From contig CAKSZM010000015.1 of NCBI GenBank assembly GCA_934525735.1, forward strand, positions 1 through 27,715: DNA of 27,715 nt. Direction: 5' to 3'. The stretch comes from an uncultured Faecalibacterium sp. (GTDB lineage: Bacteria; Bacillota; Clostridia; Oscillospirales; Ruminococcaceae). This document shows, one piece after another, positions 21,927-27,715 of this stretch. The notes beneath the pieces were generated by a model. The model was given only the letters and a program-made list of their open reading frames with translations. It made no database searches and was not told where the DNA came from. A program made the position numbers and the translations under genes. The first letter of the stretch is position 1. Each line of letters begins with the position of its first letter.

Positions 21927-22949
21927 TCACATCAGGTCGATCAGCTGTTCCACTTCTTCCATCCGGGTGGCCCAGCTGGTGGCGATGCGCATCACGGTGT
22001 GGGTGTCATCGTACTTTTCCCAGAAACCGAACTTTGCCTTGCCTTCCAGTGCGGCCAGCTGGCTGTTTTCGAGGATGGGGAACACCTGATTGGTGGGCGA
22101 ATCCATGTAGAATCGGTAGCCCTTGGCGGCAAGACCTTCCTTCAGGCGGTCGGCGGTTTCAATGGCGTTTTTGCTGATGCGGGTGTACAGGTCATCGGTG
22201 AACAGCACATCGAACTGCAGACCCATCAGGCGGCCCTTTGCCAGCAGGGCGCCCTGCTGCTTGACCATGGTCATGAAGTGAGCCGGGGCGCCGTGGGGGA
22301 ACACCACTGCTTCGCCGCACAGAGCACCCACCTTGGTGCCGCCGATGTAGAACACGTCGGTGAGCCGGGCAATATCGGCCAGCGTCACATCAGTGCCCTT
22401 TGCCATCAGGCCGTAGCCGAGACGTGCGCCGTCCATAAACAGGGGCATGTGGTACTCCTGACACACGGCGTGCAGCTCTTCCAGCTCGGTCTTGCTGTAC
22501 AGGGTGCCGTACTCGGACGGGTGGGAGATATACACCATGCCGGGAAAGACCATGTGGTCATGATTGTCATCGGCGTAGAAGGTGGCGCACCAGTTCCGCA
22601 CATCGGCGGCGGAGACTTTGCCCTCATGGCCGGGCAGAGCGATGACCTTGTGGCCGGTGTACTCGATGGCACCGGCTTCGTGGGCGGCCACATGGCCGGT
22701 GGCGGCAGCCATCACACCTTGCCAGCGCTGCAGCATGGAGGCAATGACGATGGCGTTGGTCTGGGTGCCGCCGGAAATGAAATATACATCGGCCTCGGGG
22801 CAGCTGCAGGCCGCACGGATCTTTTCCTTTGCGCTGGCGCAATAGGGGTCGGTGCCGTAGCCGGGCACCTTTTCGAAATTGGTCTCCACGAGCTTTTTCA
22901 GGATGTCGGGGTGTGCACCCTCGCAGTAGTCGTTTTCAAAGTACAGCAT
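21927..22949 (-). CDS. Low-specificity L-threonine aldolase family PLP enzyme
   Basis: The 340-aa protein starts at ATG 22949, preceded by AAGGAG at seven bases. The longer frame to 23036 lacks this and is rejected. PLP lysine is Lys206 (FYIGGTKVGALCG); His90 (HVAAHEAGA) is the ring-stacking histidine; FMDGARLGYG holds the PLP-binding Asp and Arg. The family cleaves L-threonine or L-allo-threonine to glycine and acetaldehyde. A related beta-eliminating lyase activity is possible. It is a single-gene unit. The 145-base gap between it and the PTS gene holds no visible feature apart from short A/T-rich stretches. Confidence 0.88.
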   Translation of the reverse strand: MLYFENDYCEGAHPDILKKLVETNFEKVPGYGTDPYCASAKEKIRAACSCPEADVYFISGGTQTNAIVIASMLQRWQGVMAAATGHVAAHEAGAIEYTGHKVIALPGHEGKVSAADVRNWCATFYADDNHDHMVFPGMVYISHPSEYGTLYSKTELEELHAVCQEYHMPLFMDGARLGYGLMAKGTDVTLADIARLTDVFYIGGTKVGALCGEAVVFPHGAPAHFMTMVKQQGALLAKGRLMGLQFDVLFTDDLYTRISKNAIETADRLKEGLAAKGYRFYMDSPTNQVFPILENSQLAALEGKAKFGFWEKYDDTHTVMRIATSWATRMEEVEQLIDLM

Positions 22950-23102
22950 GGCGATGCTCCTTACGTTATAATAAGTATGATAATAAGATTTGAAGGCTGA
23001 TAAAATCATTCTACTACGGGGCAGGTGGGAAGTCAATCGGAGAAACTCCCAGCCCTCTGGCAGTTCCGCAAAAGCTTTTTTGCTGTTTCTTTAATCTGCC
23101 TG

Positions 23103-23111
23103 TGGTATAAT
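23103..23111 (+). promoter_or_regulatory. Extended -10 promoter of the two-component/permease operon
   Basis: TGTGGTATAAT ends in a consensus -10 (23106-23111) with a TGG extension. No good -35 lies at 17 bases. It is 40 bases before the kinase start. Confidence 0.6.
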
Positions 23112-23151
23112 ATTAAAATGAGAAAATATAATTCGGAGAAGGAGGATGCAT

Positions 23152-24243
23152 ATGCGGAAGCGTTCCCTGCTGAATGTGCTACACGATGCGCTTGTGATGG
23201 CTGCAGCGCTGTGCGCGGCTTACGGTATGGTGTTGCTCACACAGGAGATCATGGGCCGGATCGACGGCGTTGCCATGCTGATCTTCATGCTGGCTGTTTT
23301 CGTCACATCCATGTATACCGAGGGCTATGTGTGGGGCGTGGCGGCATCGCTCATCAGTGTTCTGGCGGTGAACTTTGCTTTCCTGTCGCCCTATCTGGCG
23401 TTCAACTTCACCCTGCCGGAAAACCTGTTTTCCGGCCTTGTAATGCTGGCGGTCTCCATCATGACCAGCACCCTGACCACCCGCATCAAATTGCAGGAAC
23501 AGCTGCGCATGGAAAGCGAAAAGGAAAAGATGCGCGCAAACCTTCTGCGTGCGGTCTCCCACGATCTGCGCACGCCGCTGACCTCCATCTACGGAGCCTG
23601 CTCCACGGTCATTGAGAATTACGACTCGCTGGAAAAAGAACAGACCATGAAGCTACTGAACGATGCCTGCTCGGATGCCCAGTGGCTGAACCGCATGGTG
23701 GAAAATCTGCTCTCTGTCACCCGCATCGACAGCGAGAAGGTCACCGTGCAGAAAACGCCTACCGTGCTGGAAGAGCTGCTGGATACGGTGGTGGTCAAGT
23801 TCCGCAAGCGCTACCCGAATGTTCCGGTGCAGCTGGATCTGCCGGATGAGTTCATCGTGATCCCGATGGACTCCATGCTCATCCAGCAGGTGCTGATGAA
23901 CCTGTTGGAGAACGCCGCCCTTCACGCCGAGGGCATGACAAAGCTGACTTTGCGGGTGTTCACTATGGGCAGCCGGGCCGTGTTCGCAGTGTCCGACAAC
24001 GGCTGCGGCATCCCGAAGGAAAAGCTGAAAAAGCTCTTTACCGGCATGGTGGTCTCGGATCCGGACGCCCCGGCGGACAGCGGCAAGCACGGCATGGGCA
24101 TCGGCCTGTCGGTGTGTGCGGCCATCATCAAGGCGCACGGCGGCGAGATCAAGGCGGAGAGCACCCCCGGCGAGGGAACGACCATCCGCTTCTGGCTGGA
24201 AACGGAAGAAATCGAATTGGAGGATGCAGAAGATGAGCAATAA
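23152..24243 (+). CDS. KdpD-like sensor histidine kinase (DUF4118 type)
   Basis: The 363-aa kinase starts at ATG 23152, six bases after AGGAGG; the ATG at 23146 abuts that site and is rejected. The N-terminal DUF4118 domain has about four membrane helices (residues 12-108). A HisKA domain follows with His137 in AVSHDLRTPLTSIYG. The HATPase domain has N box LMNLLENAALHA, SDNGCGIP and GMGIGLSVC. It resembles the C-terminal half of KdpD without its universal-stress and nucleotide-binding N-terminal domains, so K+ sensing need not apply. The response regulator gene overlaps its last 11 bases. Its signal is unknown. Confidence 0.92.
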   Translation: MRKRSLLNVLHDALVMAAALCAAYGMVLLTQEIMGRIDGVAMLIFMLAVFVTSMYTEGYVWGVAASLISVLAVNFAFLSPYLAFNFTLPENLFSGLVMLAVSIMTSTLTTRIKLQEQLRMESEKEKMRANLLRAVSHDLRTPLTSIYGACSTVIENYDSLEKEQTMKLLNDACSDAQWLNRMVENLLSVTRIDSEKVTVQKTPTVLEELLDTVVVKFRKRYPNVPVQLDLPDEFIVIPMDSMLIQQVLMNLLENAALHAEGMTKLTLRVFTMGSRAVFAVSDNGCGIPKEKLKKLFTGMVVSDPDAPADSGKHGMGIGLSVCAAIIKAHGGEIKAESTPGEGTTIRFWLETEEIELEDAEDEQ

Positions 24244-24967
24244 TAAGTATAAAGTTCTTGTCGTAGAGGACGAAGCCAATATCTGCAGCTTTATCGAAAC
24301 GCTGCTCACCACCAATGCGTATCAGGCACTGGTGGCTCAGACCTGTGCCATGGGGCTGACCCTGTTCGCCTCGCACAACCCGGACCTTGTGATCCTGGAT
24401 CTTGGCCTGCCGGATCGGGACGGGCTGGAGTTTATCCGAACGGTGCGCCAGAAGTACATGACCCCGATCATCGTGCTGTCGGCCCGCACCGACGAGTCGG
24501 ATAAGATCGGGGCGCTGGATCTCGGTGCGAATGACTATATCACAAAGCCGTTCAGCACCGGAGAGCTGCTGGCCCGTGTGCGCGCTGCGCTGCGTCTGAG
24601 CCGCTACAGCGCCCAGAACGGCGGCAACGCGCCGGACGGCGAGTTCCGTGCGCAGGGCCTGCACATCAACTACGACCGCCGCAAAGTGTTCGTGGAGGAG
24701 CAGGAGGTGCGCCTGACCCAGACCGAGTATAACATCGTGGCGTTCCTGTCCCAGCACGCGGGCCGCGTGATGACCTACGCGGCGATCGTCAAGGCTATCT
24801 GGGGCGACACCGATGTGGGCAGCACCAAAAAGCTGCAGGTCAACATGGCCAATATCCGCAAGAAGCTGGGCAGCCGCCCGGGCAGCAATGCGTACATCAT
24901 GAATGAACTGGGCGTCGGCTACCGCATGGTGGACGAGGACGCCCGCAGCGGGGAGAATGCTGAATGA
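24233..24967 (+). CDS. KdpE-like response regulator (OmpR/PhoB family)
   Basis: The 244-aa protein starts at ATG 24233, inside the end of the kinase gene. The longer frame from 24116 overlaps the kinase and is a shadow. The receiver domain has VVEDEA, phosphoacceptor Asp56 (LVILDLGLP) and Lys106 (DYITKPFS). The winged-helix output domain ends with the usual GVGYRMVDE. It pairs with the upstream kinase and overlaps the downstream permease gene by four bases (ATGA), so it probably acts on this operon. No kdpFABC or trk genes are in the window. Confidence 0.94.
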   Translation: MSNNKYKVLVVEDEANICSFIETLLTTNAYQALVAQTCAMGLTLFASHNPDLVILDLGLPDRDGLEFIRTVRQKYMTPIIVLSARTDESDKIGALDLGANDYITKPFSTGELLARVRAALRLSRYSAQNGGNAPDGEFRAQGLHINYDRRKVFVEEQEVRLTQTEYNIVAFLSQHAGRVMTYAAIVKAIWGDTDVGSTKKLQVNMANIRKKLGSRPGSNAYIMNELGVGYRMVDEDARSGENAE

Positions 24968-26286
24968 CACTGGCTCTTGTGCTGTTTGCTGTCACCTATT
25001 TTCTGATGCTCCGTTTTCCGCAGTACCGCCCATGGATGGCGCTGTGCAGTGCGGCGGTGTTCATCGCGCTGGGTGAAGTGGGCGTGTATGATTTTTCGCT
25101 CCGGGAAGCGCTGGGAGCGGTGGATTATAACGTCCTGCTCATGATGGCAGGCACGATGGGCACAGTGGCGCTGTTCATCGAGAGCCGGATGCCCGCCCGT
25201 CTGGCCGAGATGCTCATTGTCCGGGTGCCGGATGTCCGGTGGGCGGTGTGCATGCTGGCATTGTTTGCGGGGGTCATCAGCGCCTTTGTGGACAATGTGG
25301 CCACCGTTTTGATGGTGGCGCCTGTGGGCCTTGCCATAGCCCGTAAGCTGAAGATCTCGCCGGTGCCGGTGCTCATCGCCATTGCGGTGTCCTCCAATCT
25401 GCAGGGTGCGGCCACGCTGGTGGGCGACACAACGAGCATCCTGCTTGGCAGCTTTGCAGAGATGAACTTCTTCGACTTTTTCTGGATGCAGGGCCGCCCG
25501 GGCATTTTCTGGGGAGTGGAGCTGGGGGCGCTGGCAGCGCTGTTGGTGCTGCTGTGGCTGTTCCGGCACGAAACGCAGCCGGTGGATGCAAAGGTGGAGA
25601 CCGAAGTAGACGACGATGTGCCTGCGGCCCTGATGGTGCTGACGGTTGGGCTGCTGATCGCGGCGTCCTTTTTGCCGGAGCCGAAAACAGGCTGGCTGCA
25701 CACGCTGTATGAGCTGCGCAGCGGGCTTGTATGCATGGGTCTGTGCCTGTTTGGCACGGTCCGCGCCTGCCTGCGGGCAGGCAGTGTCCGGCCTTTTGGC
25801 CGCATAGTGAAGGAGCTGGACCGGGACACCCTGCTGCTGCTTTTCGGGCTGTTCATTGTCATCGACGGCATCCGCGCGGCGGGAGTCATCGATGCGGCGG
25901 CGCAGCTGTTCCATCTGGCAGCGGGGGAGGACCCGTTCCGGCTGTTTACGCTGCTGGTAGTGGTCTCGGTGGTGCTGTCGGCATTTATCGATAACATCCC
26001 CTATGTGGCTGCCATGCTGCCGGTGGTGCAGGGCATCGCCGCCCTCATGAACAACGGCGCAGGGATGGAGCCGTATGTATTCTACTTCGGGCTGCTCACC
26101 GGGGCCACACTGGGCGGCAATCTGACCCCGATCGGTGCATCGGCTAATATTGCCGCCATCGGCATCCTGCGCAAAAACGGCGAAGCCGTTTCCGCCCGGG
26201 ATTTCCTGCGCGTCGGCGTGCCGTTCACGCTGGCCGCTGTTGCAGCGGGGTATATTTACCTGTGGCTCGTGTGGGGCCGGGCATAG
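24964..26286 (+). CDS. SLC13/ArsB/NhaD-type (ion transporter superfamily) membrane permease
   Basis: The 440-aa protein has about ten to twelve hydrophobic helices arranged as two inverted-repeat halves. Matching signature loops are SAFVDNVATVLMVAPV (about residues 100-115) and SAFIDNIPYVAAMLPV (about 338-353). They are followed by SNLQGAATLVGD and TGATLGGNLTPIGASANI respectively. This is the pattern of the ArsB/NhaD/SLC13 superfamily, which moves arsenite, Na+/H+, citrate, dicarboxylates or sulfate. No substrate is predicted. Translational coupling to a KdpDE-like pair suggests the system regulates ion or organic-anion transport. A terminator follows about 75 bases downstream. Confidence 0.9.
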   Translation: MTLALVLFAVTYFLMLRFPQYRPWMALCSAAVFIALGEVGVYDFSLREALGAVDYNVLLMMAGTMGTVALFIESRMPARLAEMLIVRVPDVRWAVCMLALFAGVISAFVDNVATVLMVAPVGLAIARKLKISPVPVLIAIAVSSNLQGAATLVGDTTSILLGSFAEMNFFDFFWMQGRPGIFWGVELGALAALLVLLWLFRHETQPVDAKVETEVDDDVPAALMVLTVGLLIAASFLPEPKTGWLHTLYELRSGLVCMGLCLFGTVRACLRAGSVRPFGRIVKELDRDTLLLLFGLFIVIDGIRAAGVIDAAAQLFHLAAGEDPFRLFTLLVVVSVVLSAFIDNIPYVAAMLPVVQGIAALMNNGAGMEPYVFYFGLLTGATLGGNLTPIGASANIAAIGILRKNGEAVSARDFLRVGVPFTLAAVAAGYIYLWLVWGRA

Positions 26287-26362
26287 GTGCGGTATGTACT
26301 GGCACCCGGAGAAAGAAACTGGCGCTGACCGGAAAGCAGACCGGAAAACAAGGAAAAATGGC

Positions 26363-26406
26363 AGCCCGCTGCATTGCCGGAAAACCGGCCTGCGGCGGGC
26401 TTTTTT
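26363..26406 (+). terminator. Terminator of the two-component/permease operon
   Basis: AGCCCGC/GCGGGCT outer stem with an inner GCCGG/CCGGC hairpin is followed by TTTTTT. Confidence 0.85.
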
Positions 26407-26456
26407 GCGAAAGTATGATGTTTTGCAAAAAGAAGAAAAGTTTTTTGAAAAAACGC

Positions 26457-26484
26457 TTGACATTCCCCGGATATCTGGTATAAT
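26457..26484 (+). promoter_or_regulatory. Promoter of tRNA-Leu
   Basis: TTGACA (26457-26462), a 16-base spacer and TATAAT (26479-26484), with a TGG extension, lie 44 bases before the tRNA. Confidence 0.88.
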
Positions 26485-26528
26485 AACTATCGTTCCGAGC
26501 GACACGGCTTACGAACAAAACAGAATAT

Positions 26529-26615
26529 GCGGATATGGCGGAATTGGCAGACGCGTTAGATTCAGGTTCTAATCGGGGCAACTCGGTGGAGGTTCAAGTC
26601 CTCTTATCCGCACCA
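26529..26615 (+). tRNA. tRNA-Leu (anticodon CAG)
   Basis: Class II tRNA of 87 bases. The acceptor GCGGATA pairs with TATCCGC. The anticodon stem TTAGA/TCTAA has loop TTCAGGT (anticodon CAG), there is a long variable arm with CGGGGCAACTCGG, and the T loop is TTCAAGT. CCA is encoded. A promoter, a terminator and an inverted copy of its 3' end surround it. Confidence 0.96.
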
Positions 26616-26651
26616 AGAAAAACCAGAACACAAATGTGTTCTGGTTTTTCT
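26616..26651 (+). terminator. Terminator of tRNA-Leu
   Basis: AGAAAAACCAGAACAC (26616-26631) and GTGTTCTGGTTTTTCT (26636-26651) form a 16-bp perfect stem with an AAAT loop, followed by TTTT. Confidence 0.93.
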
Positions 26652-26656
26652 TTTTC

Positions 26657-26677
26657 GGTGCGAAAGAGGACTTGAAC
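26657..26677 (-). repeat. Inverted partial copy of the tRNA-Leu 3' end
   Basis: GGTGCGAAAGAGGACTTGAAC is the reverse complement of the tRNA-Leu 3' end (26592-26614) apart from a short internal deletion and one base. It lies 42 bases after the tRNA, beyond the terminator. A weaker counterpart follows tRNA-Val at 4705-4732. Confidence 0.75.
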
Positions 26678-26684
26678 AGGGCGG

Positions 26685-26765
26685 CGGCGCACAGCGCCGC
26701 AAGCAATCAGCCCAGTGGGCTGTTGCTTAGCCCGCGGTTCCCAACCTGTAGGAATGTCTACCGGG
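26685..26765 (+). repeat. Candidate structured RNA/repeat, copy 2
   Basis: This is an ungapped 81-base match to 4739-4819. Hairpin 1 is CGGCGC-ACA-GCGCCG (26685-26699), extended here by one outer pair. Hairpin 2 is AAGCA-at-CAGCCC-agt-GGGCTG-t-TGCTT (26701-26728). Substitutions between copies fall in loops, in a four-base variable spot (26737-26740), or as a compensatory pair. A terminator-like hairpin follows 21 bases later, so it could end a short transcript. No promoter is evident directly upstream; read-through from the tRNA is possible. Confidence 0.6.
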
Positions 26766-26786
26766 AGGACTACCGCTGAAATAGAT

Positions 26787-26828
26787 AATCCGAACTTTTT
26801 CTCGATAGGAGAAGGGTTCGGATTTTTT
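26787..26828 (+). terminator. Terminator-like hairpin after structured repeat copy 2
   Basis: AATCCGAAC (26787-26795) pairs with GTTCGGATT (26816-26824), with an inner TTCTC/GGAGAA stem, followed by a T-run. Confidence 0.75.
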
Positions 26829-26954
26829 GTTTTCTTCGGGAACGAGAGCAACGGCTCTTCCCTGACGGCTGTGTGTCCAAAACCTTATCAGAAGAAAGAC
26901 CGTATCACAAAGGTCACAACTGTAAAGGTGCCGTAAGGTAGAAAGGACACAAAC

Positions 26955-27227
26955 ATGAAGTATGATGAAAGCATTTGCAAATTCAACATGGACACCGGCT
27001 GCGTGGAGCTGCTGCTCCGAGATGGGAGAATGATCTCCATTGACTGCACCGGGGTCGAGGATGCGCTGGATAAAAATGGCTGGAAAGTAGTTGAACATGG
27101 TGTTATCCGTATACTTCATACGGTTGGAACTTGTTACACCTGTAATCGCCGCGCAGAGAAAATCACCGATTTATCGCGTGAGGCAATTCGGTACTTTACC
27201 TCTTCCAACGGAAGTTCCATCGCATGA
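26955..27227 (+). CDS. DUF6061-like small protein, probably chimeric or truncated
   Basis: The 90-aa ORF starts at ATG 26955 behind GAAAGGAC. The first 38 residues (MKYDESICKFNMDTGCVELL, then DGRMISIDCTGVEDAL) look like the N terminus of DUF6061 proteins carried on clostridial integrative elements. After that the sequence no longer resembles what I recall of the family. The last 31 codons lie opposite the 3' part of the minus-strand primase-like fragment, so the ORF probably runs across a deletion junction. Function unknown. The 189 bases upstream, after the structured repeat, hold only the terminator-like hairpin. Confidence 0.5.
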   Translation: MKYDESICKFNMDTGCVELLLRDGRMISIDCTGVEDALDKNGWKVVEHGVIRILHTVGTCYTCNRRAEKITDLSREAIRYFTSSNGSSIA

Positions 27228-27523
27228 CTTTCCGTGTACTGTAAGCAATTCTGGATAACTGCGTCTGGCGGAAACTCTCCAACTTCATCCTTGAACATAC
27301 TTTTGAGCTTGATTTTCAGCCGACTGTCGTTCAAATTGTAGGCTTCCAGTTTTCCATTCGTTTTGGGGATATGGATAAAGATTCCGTTTTTCGTATGGGA
27401 AATTCGATACCGCTGAATCATTTCCAAAAGGATGTCTTCCTGTTTTTTCTTCGGTTCCTTGTTCTCCTGATTGACCACTGCATTTTCCGATGTTTCTGTA
27501 GATTTTTTCTTTGCCATAATCAT
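27134..27523 (-). pseudogene. N-terminal fragment resembling an ICE/phage primase-helicase protein
   Basis: A 129-aa ORF opens with a charged, Lys/Glu-rich stretch (MIMAKKKSTETSENAVVNQE). It continues with RYRISHTKNGIFIHI, then SRLKIKLKSMFKDEVGEFPP and QNCLQYTESHAMELPLEEVK. This layout resembles the N-terminal module that precedes the catalytic domains of some ICE, plasmid or phage primase/helicase proteins; the resemblance is from memory. Those domains are missing, as the frame stops soon after YRIASRD, overlapping the plus-strand DUF6061-like ORF. GGAGGG sits before the first ATG. It is probably a remnant of an element once inserted beside tRNA-Leu. Confidence 0.5.
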
Positions 27524-27656
27524 TTTCCCTCCGTCATTGTCTTTCTTTTAGTCGTTTGATACGACCTTTCTGAATAAAGTGTATGCAACTACCCGGCGAT
27601 AAATGTCAAGAAATAGGATAACTGGAAAATGACCTTAAAATGTAGAAATCAACAGA

Positions 27657-27690
27657 AAAGAGGTGCGGATTTTTATCTCCGTACCTCTTT
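27657..27690. terminator. 13-bp hairpin near the window end
   Basis: AAAGAGGTGCGGA (27657-27669) pairs with TCCGTACCTCTTT (27678-27690) with one wobble. T-rich flanks suggest a terminator. The surrounding 27524-27715 shows no gene and is AT-rich. Confidence 0.6.
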
Positions 27691-27715
27691 CGTATGTTGG
27701 ATTATTCAGTTCTGA

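Overview
The window comes from a moderately GC-rich anaerobic Firmicute. Gene families, consensus -35/-10 promoters, AGGAGG ribosome binding sites and short GC-rich repeats all suggest a gut Oscillospiraceae bacterium close to Faecalibacterium. That placement is inference; no 16S gene or taxonomic marker is present. The sequence is mostly chromosomal core and accessory metabolism, with degraded mobile-element debris at the right edge.

Left part (1-6.3 kb). A truncated sugar-type ABC ATPase and its terminator are followed by a short folded repeat. Next is a four-gene minus-strand operon: XRE/S24 LexA-like repressor, 72-aa CxxC protein, TrmO tRNA methyltransferase and LysR regulator. It is transcribed divergently from a Cro-like protein and a sigma-region-4-like protein. 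A 54-aa FeoB-associated-type Cys-rich membrane peptide, tRNA-Val(CAC), a structured repeat, and an anti-sigma/ECF sigma pair behind a good ECF-type promoter follow.

Centre (6.3-17.8 kb). This is one catabolic island for an acidic sugar. On the minus strand lie a UlaG-like lactonase and a complete RbsABC-type importer (binding protein, double ATPase, two permeases). On the plus strand lie an RspB/LgoD-like dehydrogenase, a LarA-like nickel-dependent epimerase, a KduD/UxuB-like SDR, a ManD/RspA-type mannonate dehydratase, and a FadR-type GntR regulator with its own promoter. Both divergent promoters carry the same ~30-bp operator-like sequence. The enzymes could take an aldonate or its lactone through a 5-keto-acid and D-mannonate to 2-keto-3-deoxygluconate (KDG). 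KDG kinase and aldolase are not in the window.

Right part (17.8-27.7 kb). It holds a GNAT acetyltransferase, a monofunctional GT51 transglycosylase, metY, a PTS IIA(Glc) protein, a threonine aldolase, and a KdpDE-like two-component system overlapping an SLC13/ArsB-type permease gene. The window ends with tRNA-Leu(CAG) and fragments resembling ICE or phage genes. metY has a long leader with a Cys/Met-rich 43-codon ORF, a terminator and a possible antiterminator.

The two most interesting signals are (i) the metY leader, which reads as a ribosome-mediated cysteine/methionine attenuator, and (ii) an 81-bp structured repeat present in two ungapped copies, each just downstream of a tRNA gene and preceded by an inverted, degenerate copy of that tRNA's 3' end.
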